DNA from: Verrucomicrobiota bacterium | Lineage (GTDB): Bacteria; Verrucomicrobiota; Verrucomicrobiia; Limisphaerales; UBA11320 | Length of the DNA: 64,000 nt | Assembly (NCBI GenBank): GCA_016199985.1 | Contig: JACQFQ010000058.1 | Span: forward strand, 30,458 to 94,457 | Direction of reading: 5' to 3' | Shown: positions 42,726 through 52,311 of the stretch, piece after piece | Numbering within the stretch: the stretch's first letter is position 1 | How the letters are laid out: each line of letters starts with the position of its first letter | Position numbers and translations under genes: made by a program | Notes under the pieces: model-generated | Databases searched by the model: none | The model's input: the letters and a program-made list of their open reading frames with translations, nothing else | Told to the model about the DNA's origin: nothing

Positions 42726-43256
42726 ATGGATCCTCAGCGTCAAATCCACAACCTTGCGCTCATCGGTTTTATGGGGGTTGGAAAAACGTCGACGGGCCAT
42801 CTGGTCGCCACAGGCCTGGGGTTCGAGTTTGTGGATACCGACGCTTTGATCGAGGAGACCGTCGGCAAAACGATCCCGCAGGTTTTTCAGGAGTTTGGCG
42901 AGCCGGCGTTTCGAGATCTCGAGGTTCAGGTGGGAAGGTTGCTCGAATCGAGGAGACGAGTTGTGATCGCCACGGGAGGGGGGTTTGTCCTGAACGCCGA
43001 GAACATGCAACGCCTCAAGCGGCACGCGTTGGTGGTGTGTCTTTGGGCGTCTCCCGAGGTCATCTTCGAGCGTGTTCGACACCAAGGTCACAGGCCGCTT
43101 CTCCAGGGCCCGGATCCTCTCGGCCAGATTCGCCTGTTGCTTCTCCAACGCGGGGCCGTCTACAAGCAGGCCGATGTGCTGGTGAACACGGAGCAGCGCA
43201 CGAATCGTGAGGTGGCGTCCAAGATCATCCACCACTTTCAATCGCTTTGTCCCTGA
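42726..43256 (+). CDS. aroK: Shikimate kinase
   Basis: Cytosolic kinase of 176 residues that phosphorylates shikimate at O3 in the chorismate pathway. It has the Walker A loop GFMGVGKTSTG (residues 14-24), the shikimate-binding DTDALIEE segment, ATGGGFVLN (substrate Gly loop) and the lid Arg in GHRPLL. Length is as expected for the family. It overlaps the start of the queG gene by ten bases, so the two are co-translated. Confidence 0.93.
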   Translation: MDPQRQIHNLALIGFMGVGKTSTGHLVATGLGFEFVDTDALIEETVGKTIPQVFQEFGEPAFRDLEVQVGRLLESRRRVVIATGGGFVLNAENMQRLKRHALVVCLWASPEVIFERVRHQGHRPLLQGPDPLGQIRLLLLQRGAVYKQADVLVNTEQRTNREVASKIIHHFQSLCP

Positions 43257-44320
43257 AGGAAGCCATCCGAGAGCGCGCCGCTGAACTGGGTTTTGATGCC
43301 TGCCGTTTCGCTTCCGCGGACCCGCCCAGGACCGGGCCCGCTCTCGCGCGCGGGCTGGAGTCCGGCCAGCATGGCGAGATGGGCTACTTGAAGCGCAATG
43401 CCGGGAAGCGGCTCGACCCCGAATTGGTTCTTCCCGGCGCCGCGTCCTGCGTCTCTGTCGCCCTCAGTTATCACAGCGTCGCCGAAGGGGCGGCTGACGG
43501 TTTATCCAAGCGGGATGAGGCCGCAGCGCGCGGCGTCGTGGCTCGATACGCCCGCTTCGACGACTACCATGAGATTCTTGGCGCTCGCCTGGAGACCCTG
43601 ACTCGATGGCTGGACGATCGAGCGCTGCCCGTTCGACGATCCCTGTGGTACACCGACACTGGGCCCATCCTGGAGCGCGAGTTCGCCGAGAGAGCGGGCC
43701 TGGGTTTCGTCGGGAAACACACCAATGTGGTGAGCCGGCGGCTGGGGAACTGGTTCTTGATCGGGGAGATTCTCACCACGGTGTCGATCGAGCCGGATGT
43801 CCCGGAAAAAAATAGATGCGGGTCCTGCGAGCGATGCCTGTCGGCCTGTCCCACCCAGGCCATCACCGCGCCTTTCCGTCTCGACGCCCGGAGATGCATC
43901 TCGTATCTGACGATCGAGTTGAAAGGGGCCATACCTCTGGAGTTTCGTCGTTCCATCGGCAATCGCGTCTTCGGCTGCGACGATTGTCTCGCCGCCTGTC
44001 CCTGGAATCGATTTGCCCGGGAGGGGGGCGCGATGAAGGAGCGGGAGCGATCCGACCTTGCCGTCGTGGATCTGCTGGAGTTGCTCGCTCTCGACGACGC
44101 GCAGTTCAAATCGCGTTTCCATGGCACTCCTCTCGCTCGCTCGAAGCGGCGCGGGCTTTTGAGGAATGTGTGCGTCGCTTTGGGGAATGTTGGAGATTCC
44201 CGCGCCCTTCCCGCGCTCGCCCGAGCCTCAGCGGATTCGGACGCGATCATCGCCGAGCACGCGCTGTGGGCGATTCGCGAGATCGAGGACCGGACGCCAG
44301 GAGCCGAACCACGCCCATGA
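43247..44320 (+). CDS. queG: Epoxyqueuosine reductase
   Basis: Cobalamin-dependent iron-sulfur enzyme of 357 residues that makes queuosine in tRNA from epoxyqueuosine. The two [4Fe-4S] cluster motifs are clear: CGSCERCLSACPTQAI and GCDDCLAACPWNRFA. An N-terminal QueG segment (YARFDDYHEILGARLETLTR; SLWYTDTGPILEREFAERAG) and a C-terminal HEAT-like repeat (NVCVALGNVGDSRALPALAR) complete the family layout. The most upstream usable start is a TTG at 43247 inside aroK, and no ATG precedes the conserved region. It converges on nadB. Confidence 0.94.
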   Translation: MSLKEAIRERAAELGFDACRFASADPPRTGPALARGLESGQHGEMGYLKRNAGKRLDPELVLPGAASCVSVALSYHSVAEGAADGLSKRDEAAARGVVARYARFDDYHEILGARLETLTRWLDDRALPVRRSLWYTDTGPILEREFAERAGLGFVGKHTNVVSRRLGNWFLIGEILTTVSIEPDVPEKNRCGSCERCLSACPTQAITAPFRLDARRCISYLTIELKGAIPLEFRRSIGNRVFGCDDCLAACPWNRFAREGGAMKERERSDLAVVDLLELLALDDAQFKSRFHGTPLARSKRRGLLRNVCVALGNVGDSRALPALARASADSDAIIAEHALWAIREIEDRTPGAEPRP

Positions 44321-44352
44321 TCCGGCTTGGATCCTGCGCGCTTGCCAAGCCC

Positions 44353-46002
44353 TCAGCTCCCAGGTTCGCGACTCAGCTCCGGCTCGGCCGCGGCGCGTCG
44401 AAGAACGGTGTCCCGCTGCGCCCACGACGGATCGGGGTTGGGGAAATCCAGGGTGTAGTGGAGGCCGCGGCTTTCGGGGCGCGCCATGGCGCTGGCGACG
44501 ATGACCTCCGCCACCGTGGCGATGTTGCGGAGCTCCAGCAGGTCGGATGTGACAATGAAATCCCAGTAATACGCCTGGATTTCTTCCAGCAGGTTCGCGA
44601 TCCGCTTCCGCGCGCGCTGCAGGCGCTTTTGAGTTCGGACGATGCCCACGTAGTCCCACATCGAGCGCCGGATCTCGTCCCAATTGTGCGCCACCACCAC
44701 CATCTCATCCGCGTTCGTGGCGTGCCCCGATCGCCAGGTCGGCAGCGCGCTGGCGTCAGGGAGCTGGGGTTCGCCCGCAACCTGGATTGCCGCCCGATGC
44801 GCGCAGACGACGGCTTCCAGCAGGGAGTTGCTGGCGAGGCGATTCGCCCCATGCAGGCCGGTGCACGCCACTTCGCCGATCGCGTAGAGGCCCGCGACCT
44901 CGGTCTGGCCGTCGACGCTCGTCACCACCCCGCCGCACTGATAGTGGGCCGCGGGCACAACCGGGATGGGCTCCTTCGTGATGTCGATGCCGAACTGCAG
45001 GCAGGTGCGATAGACGTTCGGGAACCGATCGATGATGAAAGGGGCGGGCTTGTCCGTGATGTCCAGCAGCACGTGCTCCGCCCCGCTGCGCTTCATTTCA
45101 TTGTCGATGGCTCGGGCGACGACATCGCGCGGCGCCAGTGACTTCATCGGGTGGTAACGCTCCATGAAGGGGACGCCCTCGATGGTCTTCAGCGTTCCCC
45201 CCTCGCCCCGCACGGCTTCCGTGATGAGAAACGATTTGGCCTTGGGATGGTAGAGGCAGGTCGGATGAAACTGGATGAACTCCATGTTCGCCACCGGAGC
45301 GCCCGCGCGATAAGCCATCGCGACGCCGTCGCCTGTGGCGATGTCGGGATTGGTGGTGTAAACGTAGACCTTTCCGCATCCGCCCGTGGCGAGCACCACC
45401 GCCCTGGCGGCGAAGGTGTCGACACGGCCGCTCTCGACGTTGAGGACGTACGCGCCGACGCAGCGGTTGTCGCTTCCGATGCCCAGCTTGCGCGTGGTGA
45501 TCAGGTCGATGGCGAAATGATTCTCCATCACCTGGATTCGGGGCTGCTGGCTCACGGCTTGCAACAGCGCCCTCTCGATCTCTCGTCCGGTGATGTCCTT
45601 CGCGTGAAGGATCCGACGTCGGGAGTGTCCGCCTTCCTTCCCCAGGTCGAGCTCGATTTCGCCCGGGAAGCCCGGGATCTCTCGCTCCGAAAAGCGCATG
45701 CCCAGCTCGATCAGGTCCGAGATGCGCCGCGGGCCTTCCTCCACGATCGTCCGAACCACCGGCTCCTTGCAGAGGCCGGCTCCCGCGGTGAGGGTGTCCT
45801 GAATGTGCATCTCGAAGGAGTCCTGCGAACTGGTCACGGCGGCGATGCCTCCCTGCGCGTAGTTGGTGTTCGACTCCGCGCGGTGCTTTTTCGTCACGAT
45901 CCCCACCCGACCGTGTTCCGCCGCCTTCAGCGCGAAGAAAAGTCCCGCGATCCCGCTTCCCAAAACCAGGTAATCAAATGTCTGGCCGTCGTTCGCTTTC
46001 AT
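44353..46002 (-). CDS. nadB: L-aspartate oxidase
   Basis: FAD enzyme of about 549 residues that oxidises aspartate to iminoaspartate, the first step of de novo NAD synthesis. It has the FAD loop VLGSGIAGLFFALKAAEHG, NYAQGGIAAV, the active-site region RRRILHAKDITGREIERAL, HPTCLYHP and RGEGGTLKT, and a C-terminal FRD/SDH-like helical domain. The ATG at 46002 is preferred; an ATG at 46041 would overlap panC by 38 bases. It lies one base after panC, so both are in one operon on the minus strand. Confidence 0.95.
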   Translation of the reverse strand: MKANDGQTFDYLVLGSGIAGLFFALKAAEHGRVGIVTKKHRAESNTNYAQGGIAAVTSSQDSFEMHIQDTLTAGAGLCKEPVVRTIVEEGPRRISDLIELGMRFSEREIPGFPGEIELDLGKEGGHSRRRILHAKDITGREIERALLQAVSQQPRIQVMENHFAIDLITTRKLGIGSDNRCVGAYVLNVESGRVDTFAARAVVLATGGCGKVYVYTTNPDIATGDGVAMAYRAGAPVANMEFIQFHPTCLYHPKAKSFLITEAVRGEGGTLKTIEGVPFMERYHPMKSLAPRDVVARAIDNEMKRSGAEHVLLDITDKPAPFIIDRFPNVYRTCLQFGIDITKEPIPVVPAAHYQCGGVVTSVDGQTEVAGLYAIGEVACTGLHGANRLASNSLLEAVVCAHRAAIQVAGEPQLPDASALPTWRSGHATNADEMVVVAHNWDEIRRSMWDYVGIVRTQKRLQRARKRIANLLEEIQAYYWDFIVTSDLLELRNIATVAEVIVASAMARPESRGLHYTLDFPNPDPSWAQRDTVLRRAAAEPELSREPGS

Positions 46003-46003
46003 T

Positions 46004-46873
46004 TCAGAGAGACGCGTTGTCGATGAGTCTTGTTCTTCCAATCTTCACCGCAAGCGCCAGACGCGTCCCCCGCGCGACTTTGTCGACGGGCCGAAGCGTT
46101 CGCGTGTCGAAGAACTCGATGTAATCCACCTGCGCGTCGGGGTGGTTTTCAATCTGTCGCTTGAGCGTCAACTCCAGCTTGCGAGCGCTGAGAGTTCCTG
46201 GAGGGCGCGCCGCAACCTCCTTTCGCGCCCCTTGGATCGCCTGATGGAGGCAAACCGCCTGTTTCCGCTCCGTCGGACTGAGATAAGCGTTGCGCGAGCT
46301 CATCGCCAGGCCATCGCTTTCGCGCTGGGTGGGAGCGAGCACGATCCGGATCGGAAAATCCAGATTGGCCGTCATCCGGTGGATGACCGCCGCCTGCTGA
46401 TAGTCCTTGGCCCCGAAAACCGCCACCTCGGGGAGCACCAGGTTGAAGAGCTTGGCGACGATGGTCGCGACGCCCCGGAAGTGGCTTGGACGCGAGGCGC
46501 CTTCCATGCCTTGGCTCAGCGCCTCCTCCACAATGTAAGTCGAGTAGGTCCCCGCCTTGCGTCCTCGGTAAACCCCGTCGGTCCTCGGCGCGAAGAGAAC
46601 ATCGACACCCGCCGACTCACACATCTTCCGGTCCCGGGAAAAATCGCGCGGATAACTTTGAAGATCCTCCTGCGGGCCAAATTGGGTTGGGTTCACGAAG
46701 AGGCTGACAACCACAAGTCCCTTGGGCCCGACAGCCCGCCGCGCCCGCAGGCAAAGGCTCATATGACCCGCGTGGAGGTAGCCCATGGTGGGGACCAAGG
46801 CGACGCGCTGGCCTTGCCGGCGGCGGGCGATGGCTTGTCTCTGCATGCGTTGGGGCGATCGAATGACGAGCAC
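46004..46873 (-). CDS. panC: Pantoate-beta-alanine ligase
   Basis: Cytosolic ATP-dependent ligase of 289 residues that joins pantoate and beta-alanine to give pantothenate. Landmarks are VPTMGYLHAGHMSL (nucleotide-binding HIGH-like site), SLFVNPTQFGPQEDL, GVATIVAKLFNLVLP, FGAKDYQQAAVI, RESDGLAMSSRNAYLS, and a C-terminal domain ending in RTRLIDNASL. It is followed directly by nadB, linking CoA and NAD cofactor synthesis, and is divergent from acyP across 184 bases. Confidence 0.96.
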   Translation of the reverse strand: MLVIRSPQRMQRQAIARRRQGQRVALVPTMGYLHAGHMSLCLRARRAVGPKGLVVVSLFVNPTQFGPQEDLQSYPRDFSRDRKMCESAGVDVLFAPRTDGVYRGRKAGTYSTYIVEEALSQGMEGASRPSHFRGVATIVAKLFNLVLPEVAVFGAKDYQQAAVIHRMTANLDFPIRIVLAPTQRESDGLAMSSRNAYLSPTERKQAVCLHQAIQGARKEVAARPPGTLSARKLELTLKRQIENHPDAQVDYIEFFDTRTLRPVDKVARGTRLALAVKIGRTRLIDNASL

Positions 46874-47057
46874 GGGCTTGATTTACTGGGTGCGCCGCCG
46901 AATGAATAGCGAAAAGCCCGCGGCCGGAGGGAACTTCGCGCAGATTTCTAGAATAAAGTCGTTGCCTAGGCATTTGGGGTTATGGCTTCATCCCCGAAGC
47001 AAAATTGGCTCTGTGGCTGGTTTTTTTCGACCTTCTCCAGTAGAGTCTTCGTAGCGC

Positions 47058-47345
47058 ATGTTTTCCAGTAGACGAGATTCCGTCAGGGTTTTTTATGCTG
47101 GAAATGTCCAAGGGGTTGGCTTTCGGCATGCCGCCAAGACCGTGGCTCGGGGTTACGAAGTCACGGGAACTGTCCGGAACTTGCCTGATGGCCGCGTCGA
47201 GTTGATTGCCGAGGGTTCGGAGGAGGAACTGTCCTCCTTTCTCCAGGCGATCCGGGATTCAGGTCTGGGGCCCTGTATTCGGCATGAGGAAATAGCCCGC
47301 GGGGCGGCGAATGGCCGTTTGAAAGGTTTTGAGATCGTTCGATAA
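47058..47345 (+). CDS. acyP: Acylphosphatase
   Basis: Small cytosolic enzyme of 95 residues that hydrolyses acyl phosphates. The signature YAGNVQGVGFRH carries the catalytic Arg in GFR, and VTGTVRNLPDGRVELIAEG carries the catalytic Asn, as in all acylphosphatases. It ends with the expected terminal beta-strand (LKGFEIVR). The next gene starts 11 bases later, suggesting a two-gene unit. Confidence 0.93.
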   Translation: MFSSRRDSVRVFYAGNVQGVGFRHAAKTVARGYEVTGTVRNLPDGRVELIAEGSEEELSSFLQAIRDSGLGPCIRHEEIARGAANGRLKGFEIVR

Positions 47346-47356
47346 TTGATGACACG

Positions 47357-48085
47357 ATGAAGTACGCGGTCATAGCTGACATTCATTCGAATCTAGAGGC
47401 GTTGGAGGTGGTCTTGGCGGACGCCAAGGCCCAGGCCTGCACCCATTACTGCTGCATCGGCGATGTGGTGGGTTACGGCGCGAATCCGCGCGAATGCCTG
47501 GAGATCGTGCGGGGCATGGCGATGCCCTGCGTCAAGGGGAACCACGACGAGTACTGCTCCATGGATGAGACGCTGGAGGGCTTCAATCCCCACGCGGCGG
47601 AGGCTGTGCAGTGGACCCGACAGCAGTTGGCGACAGAGCATCGCCAATGGCTCCGCGATCTCAAGTATGTCCGCCTCGTTGCGAGCTTCACGATGGTTCA
47701 CGCGACCTTGGACGTGCCTCAAAGATGGGGTTATGTCTTCGACAAGCTCGCGGCCGCGGCGAGCTTCACCTACCAGAACACAGCGGTTTGCTTTTTCGGC
47801 CACACCCATGTTCCCGTCGCCTTCATCCGCGATGGCGTTGTTCGGGGCGGAACGTATTCGAAGTTCAAGCTCGAGCCCGGCCCTGGCCGCAAGTACTTCG
47901 TGAACGTTGGCAGCGTGGGACAACCTCGGGACCAAAATCCCAAAGCGGCCTACGTTGTTTACGATCTGGACGAGCAGACCATCGAGCTTCGCCGTCTCGA
48001 CTACGACATCGCCAAAGCCCAGCAGAAGATCCTCGACGCCGGACTTCCTCCGCGCCTCGCCGAGCGGCTCTCGCACGGCAAGTGA
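47357..48085 (+). CDS. Metallophosphoesterase, YfcE/MJ0936-like
   Basis: Calcineurin-like phosphoesterase of 242 residues. The metal-binding motifs are all present: IADIHSNLEAL, CIGDVVGYG, KGNHDEY, and CFFGHTHVP, followed by VNVGSVGQPRDQNP, which is typical of the YfcE-like branch. The substrate is not predictable; related proteins are phosphodiesterases on small or nucleotide substrates. It is encoded together with acyP. A non-coding stretch of about 190 bases follows. Confidence 0.93.
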   Translation: MKYAVIADIHSNLEALEVVLADAKAQACTHYCCIGDVVGYGANPRECLEIVRGMAMPCVKGNHDEYCSMDETLEGFNPHAAEAVQWTRQQLATEHRQWLRDLKYVRLVASFTMVHATLDVPQRWGYVFDKLAAAASFTYQNTAVCFFGHTHVPVAFIRDGVVRGGTYSKFKLEPGPGRKYFVNVGSVGQPRDQNPKAAYVVYDLDEQTIELRRLDYDIAKAQQKILDAGLPPRLAERLSHGK

Positions 48086-48277
48086 GCCACCGTGCCCAGG
48101 CCCGCCTTTCTCCGAGCGCGCAATGCTCCACGCCCAGACTCCGCCTTCTGTGGCCTGAGAATGATTCCACATCGCCTGCCGCAGGGATGCGGTCATGGAC
48201 CGAGGCCTGAGGAATGAGGACCAGGGCTCCACTTTGCCGAAAGCATCCCGCGCCCGCCGGGGCGGCGTGGATTCTCC

Positions 48278-49531
48278 TTGGCGCAGGATGGCTCCGCGGC
48301 GAGATTCCCTTCCAAGTTGCCTAGCCCGTACATCCATGACGCCGACCAACGCCAGGGCTCGCGCCCGCGCGCAGAGGGGTGCGAGGCTGCCGAACGCTTG
48401 GCAGGGGCGGAGCGATCCCACGGAGAGGACAATGCCCCGCCTCGCCGAATCCTGATCCTGAAACCCAGCTCCCTGGGCGATGTCCTGCAAGCGATCCCGG
48501 TGTTGAGGCTGCTCCGGATGCGCTTCCCTGAGGCCCAGATCGGGTGGTGGATCGAAGCCTCGATTGCTCCGCTGCTCCAGGGAGATCCCGATCTCGATTG
48601 GGTTTTTCCCTTTCATCGCAAGGAGCTCCTTGGGTGGAGGGGAGTGCGGGGCCTGACAAGCTCTGTGATCGAGATGAGGCGCCGGAGGTTCGATTGGGTC
48701 CTGGATCTTCAAAGCCTCGCCCGAAGCGCCATGGTCAGCTGGCTCGTCAACGGACGGCTGACCGTCGGACTGGAGGATCGCCGCGAAGGCGCGCCGGCTC
48801 TGCACGATTTTTCCGTCCCGCGCCGGAGCGCCGCCACCCACGCCGTGGATTGGTACCTGGATGTGCTCCGCTTTTTGCGCGTTCCGGTCGATCGAAGTTT
48901 CGAGTGGCTGCCCATCCGCCCCGACATCGCGGGGCAGGTCGCGCGGAAGTGGCCCGTCCAGAAGCATAGATGGCTCTGTCTTCAGCCCGGCGCGCGATGG
49001 TGGAACAAGCGATGGCCGGTCGAGCACTTTCAGTCTCTGATCCAGCAGTTGGGCGCGGAGGATCCGGAATTGGGCTTTGTTGTTCTGGGCTCCCGCGAAG
49101 ACGCGGCGCTGGGCGCGGCGCTGGGCGCCGTCTTTCCCGAACGAACGTTCGATCTTACGGGCAAGACATCGCTTCTCGAAACGATTGAATGGTTGCGCGT
49201 ATCGGTGGCGCTCGTCACCAACGACACCGGTCCTATGCACGCGGCCGCGGCGCTGGGCGCCCCCGTGGTGGGGCTCTTCGGGCCCACGGACCCCAATCGC
49301 ACCGGGCCTTATGGTCAGCTGGATCGCGCGGTCCGATTGGAACTCCCTTGCGCGCCGTGCATGGAGGCGCGATGCCGCAATTCCGAGCCTCTCGAATGCC
49401 TGCGCGGCCTTTCGCCGCGTCAAGTCGCGGCGCGCGTGAGGGCTCATTTGCATGGCGGCGGCGGGGTTGCGTCCGTATTCACGGATCGTGGCGCCTTGGA
49501 CGGAAGGCCGCAGGGACGACCCTCGACTTAG
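48278..49531 (+). CDS. Glycosyltransferase family 9 (heptosyltransferase-like)
   Basis: GT-B glycosyltransferase of the ADP-heptose:LPS family, for lipopolysaccharide core assembly at the inner membrane. The conserved part begins at RRILILKPSSLGDVLQAIPV, about residue 56 of the longest frame. The first 55 residues are basic, show no family similarity and are probably not translated. A TTG at 48398 is a likelier start than the TTG at 48278. The nucleotide-sugar domain is intact (CLQPGARWWNKRWPVEHFQ; TGKTSLLETIEWLRVS; TNDTGPMHAAAALGAPVVGL; FGPTDPNRTGPYG). Confidence 0.85.
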   Translation: MAQDGSAARFPSKLPSPYIHDADQRQGSRPRAEGCEAAERLAGAERSHGEDNAPPRRILILKPSSLGDVLQAIPVLRLLRMRFPEAQIGWWIEASIAPLLQGDPDLDWVFPFHRKELLGWRGVRGLTSSVIEMRRRRFDWVLDLQSLARSAMVSWLVNGRLTVGLEDRREGAPALHDFSVPRRSAATHAVDWYLDVLRFLRVPVDRSFEWLPIRPDIAGQVARKWPVQKHRWLCLQPGARWWNKRWPVEHFQSLIQQLGAEDPELGFVVLGSREDAALGAALGAVFPERTFDLTGKTSLLETIEWLRVSVALVTNDTGPMHAAAALGAPVVGLFGPTDPNRTGPYGQLDRAVRLELPCAPCMEARCRNSEPLECLRGLSPRQVAARVRAHLHGGGGVASVFTDRGALDGRPQGRPST

Positions 49532-49611
49532 GACCCTTGGTCCGGAGCTCCGATCCATTCGCCTCGGTTTGCGGCTTGCCGCGAGTCGGATCACCCGCCT
49601 TAATAACCTTC

Positions 49612-50484
49612 ATGAAACTTCGTTCGTGGTTCGCCGCGATCTTGGCGTTGGGGATTCCCATCCTGGGTTGCGCCCAGGTTCAGGTGGACATCCAACTGGA
49701 CCAGCATCGGTTCCTCCGGGATGAGCGGCTGCCCGTGAACGTGCGCGTCACCAATCGTTCGGGGCGGCCGTTGAAGATCGGCCAGACGCCGGACTGGCTC
49801 TCATTCTCCGTTGAGACGAAGGAAGGCAAGGTTGTGTCCGCGATTCGAGACATCGAAGCCGGAGGACAATTCCAACTCGATCCCGCGGACTCTGTCAGCA
49901 AGGCGATCGACATCACCGAAGGCTTCGATCTGAGCCAGCCGGGCACTTATAGAGTGAGCGCGGCCGCGAAGTTCGGGGAGATCGAGTTCGTTGGAATGAG
50001 CGCCAGTGTCTTGTTTGAGATTGTGCGGGGGACGCAGCTTTGGGAGGAGGTCTGCGGGGCGCCGGAGACCAATGGCGCTCCGCGCTGGGTGCGCTATTCC
50101 CTTCTCCACGCCAACCACACGCGCCCTCTTCAGCTTTACGCCCGGATCGCGGACGAAGCCGACGCGGGCTGGGCGCGCGTGTTCTCGATTGGCAACACGG
50201 TTTCGTTCGCCACGCCCGAGAAAATCATCGACCCGGTCAGCAGGCTCCATGTGCTGTTTCAAAGCAGCCCGCGGGGTTTTGATTATGTTCGGATCACGCC
50301 CCGCGGCGCTCTCGAGGAGAAGCGCGTGTACGAAATTCTAGGGTCCTCGCGCCCCCGACTCAAAATGAATGAGGAAGGCCAGGTCGTCGTCGTTGGAGGG
50401 GTCTTGCTGTCGCCGACGAATTCGGCGCGCGCGGCGGTGTCCGCGCCCACGACCACAAATGCATTGGCCCGTCCTAAGCCCTAA
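49612..50484 (+). CDS. Exported protein of unknown function
   Basis: Exported protein of 290 residues from the ATG at 49612, with a signal peptide (KLRSWFAAILALGIPILGCA). The first half is immunoglobulin-like, with repeated beta-strand patterns (VQVDIQLDQHRFLRDERLPV, NVRVTNRSGRPLKIGQTPDW), and the second half has a further beta domain (RPLQLYARIADEADAGWARV). A low-complexity Ala/Thr tail overlaps the DUF481 gene by 26 bases. No family is recognised with confidence. It is probably translated together with the outer-membrane DUF481 protein. Confidence 0.78.
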   Translation: MKLRSWFAAILALGIPILGCAQVQVDIQLDQHRFLRDERLPVNVRVTNRSGRPLKIGQTPDWLSFSVETKEGKVVSAIRDIEAGGQFQLDPADSVSKAIDITEGFDLSQPGTYRVSAAAKFGEIEFVGMSASVLFEIVRGTQLWEEVCGAPETNGAPRWVRYSLLHANHTRPLQLYARIADEADAGWARVFSIGNTVSFATPEKIIDPVSRLHVLFQSSPRGFDYVRITPRGALEEKRVYEILGSSRPRLKMNEEGQVVVVGGVLLSPTNSARAAVSAPTTTNALARPKP

Positions 50485-51457
50485 CCGTCGCGCGCTTTTC
50501 CCCCTCGGAGGCGCCCTGCTGATCTGCGCGCTATTCCTGCCCGCCTCCTCAGCGCTCTCGGACACCGTCACGTTGGTGTTGAAGAACGGAGACCGGATTA
50601 CAGGCGAGCCTGTCCAGGAGGGCGGCGGCGTTCTTTCGCTCAAGCATCCCGCGCTCGGAGTCTTGCGGATTCCGTTGGACGAAATCGCGCAACGAAGCGC
50701 CGCGTCGCCCGTCAACTCCGGTCCGGCCCTGAGCGCCGCGTCGACGCCCGCGACAAAGCCCGCCGCCGCATCCGTTCCGGCGGCCGCCCCTGTTCCCGCC
50801 CCCAAGCCCAAGGACTGGTCCTTCGACCTGCAGGCCGGCGTGGATCTCGGATTTGGGACGACCGATCGCCAGCTCTACAACAGCCGGGGCCACGCGGTCT
50901 ACGCTCATCAGAAGCTTCGGAACACCTCGGATCTGATGTTCGCTTTTGGAAAATCGGCGGGCATCAAGTCGGCCGACCGTTTGGACGCGTCGATGAAGAC
51001 AGACTACGACCTCAAGGGCAGGCTGTTCCTCTACAATCTGGGGGGCGCGGGCTACGACAACGTGAGGCACATCGACCTGCGCTACGAAGTGGGTCCGGGC
51101 CTCGGTTACCATGTGCTCCGTGGCGAATCCTTCAAGCTCAACACGGAGGTCGGGGCGAACTATCAGGTGAACGACTTCTCAATCGGGAACAGCTCCGAAT
51201 CGTTCTTCTACCGCGTCGCGGAGGACGCCGCGTGGAAGGTGACCCCGAAGCTCAGCATTGATCAGCGGTTTGAGTTTTTTCCGGGCATCAGCGATCTCGA
51301 AAAGTATCGTCTGAGGTTCGAGGGGAACTTGCGCTATTCGCTTCGCCAGAACCTGTACCTGAATCTTTCGGCGCTGGACCTGTTCGACAACAGCCCCGCG
51401 CCCGGCATTACCAAGAATGATATCCAGATCCGTTCCTCTGTCGGGCTGAGATTCTAG
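50459..51457 (+). CDS. DUF481 (YdiY-like) outer-membrane protein
   Basis: Exported protein of 332 residues from the ATG at 50459 within the preceding gene's end. After the signal peptide (ALFPLGGALLICALFLPASS) comes a small beta domain (VTLVLKNGDRITGEPVQEGG, LRIPLDEIAQ), then an Ala/Pro-rich spacer (about residues 85-120). The C-terminal DUF481 barrel follows, with alternating strands such as DLQAGVDLGFGTTDRQLYNS and YDNVRHIDLRYEVGPGLGYH, and ends in an aromatic Phe (VGLRF) typical of outer-membrane barrels. Function is unknown; family members are salt- or stress-induced outer-membrane proteins. Confidence 0.9.
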   Translation: MHWPVLSPNRRALFPLGGALLICALFLPASSALSDTVTLVLKNGDRITGEPVQEGGGVLSLKHPALGVLRIPLDEIAQRSAASPVNSGPALSAASTPATKPAAASVPAAAPVPAPKPKDWSFDLQAGVDLGFGTTDRQLYNSRGHAVYAHQKLRNTSDLMFAFGKSAGIKSADRLDASMKTDYDLKGRLFLYNLGGAGYDNVRHIDLRYEVGPGLGYHVLRGESFKLNTEVGANYQVNDFSIGNSSESFFYRVAEDAAWKVTPKLSIDQRFEFFPGISDLEKYRLRFEGNLRYSLRQNLYLNLSALDLFDNSPAPGITKNDIQIRSSVGLRF

Positions 51458-51511
51458 ACGCTCCTTCGGAGATCGTTCGTTCCTGAACTCTCCCGCCGCC
51501 GCGGATCCTGG

Positions 51512-52282
51512 TCAGCGAGATCGGCCCGCCAGCAGTTCGCTCAACCGCAGAAGGACTCCCGCGGTTTCCTGAGCCCACCAGCGGACGCTATGAAGCAGGC
51601 CAACGTCCATCAGCACCGCCAGGCCCAGCAACAGCGCCAGCAGATTGCCGAACACAATCACGACCGCCGAAAAGAAATAGCCCTGGCTGGTGATGTCAGT
51701 TTGCTCGGTTTTGAGCGCGTGGAACGTGAGGGTGACGTGAAAGGCGTAGGAGGCGCCGAGGAGCAGATGGAACCAAACCAGATAAGGCTTCCAGTTCCAG
51801 AGGAGATGCCCCGCCGCGAACAGGAGGGCTGTGAGCGCGACGTAGATGGGGAAGAAATACGGAGCGAGGGCGATGAGCGAGTTGCTTTTTGTGATCAGCA
51901 CATGCCCGCCGCGGGCGCCGACCTTGAACCGCTTCACGCGTCCCCCGAACAGCCAGGTCCAGAGAGCGTGCGTCAGCTCATGTCCGAACACATAGACGAG
52001 CATGGGTTTTGGAAGAAGGACATAGACCGAAAACCAGCACGCCGCCCCGGCGGCCGCGGGCACCCAGAACGGAGTCGCGTGACTGGAGAACGCGAGCACG
52101 CGCGCCAGCGCCCCCACGAGGCCCATGCAGGGAGGAAGCAGGGCGATTCCGATCATCACTTTGACCCACTGCGGCACGCCCCACTTTCCTGAGACACGCG
52201 CTCGCTTCCAATCGAAATCTCCATTGCGGCCGGAGGGACCGATCTTTTCAGGCCTTGAACGAACGCCTAAAGTGCTTCCCAA
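51512..52282 (-). CDS. M50-like membrane zinc metallopeptidase
   Basis: Membrane protein of 256 residues with about six hydrophobic helices. HELTH at residues 101-105 (VFGHELTHALWTWLFGGRVK) is the HExxH site of an M50-type intramembrane or membrane-associated protease, followed by a GGRV-type turn. The last helices (YFFSAVVIVFGNLLALLLGL) are purely hydrophobic. The first 40 residues are basic, so the start may lie nearer the first helix. A third metal ligand of the NxxPxxxxD kind was not identified by eye, so catalytic activity is not certain. Confidence 0.78.
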   Translation of the reverse strand: MGSTLGVRSRPEKIGPSGRNGDFDWKRARVSGKWGVPQWVKVMIGIALLPPCMGLVGALARVLAFSSHATPFWVPAAAGAACWFSVYVLLPKPMLVYVFGHELTHALWTWLFGGRVKRFKVGARGGHVLITKSNSLIALAPYFFPIYVALTALLFAAGHLLWNWKPYLVWFHLLLGASYAFHVTLTFHALKTEQTDITSQGYFFSAVVIVFGNLLALLLGLAVLMDVGLLHSVRWWAQETAGVLLRLSELLAGRSR

Positions 52283-52311
52283 CGAGCCTTCCGCGTCTTA
52301 CAACCTCTGGC

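Noticed and set aside
47393..49594. Open frame of 733 codons on the minus strand opposite the phosphoesterase and glycosyltransferase
   Set aside because: No signal, no motif; the plus strand has complete enzyme motifs.
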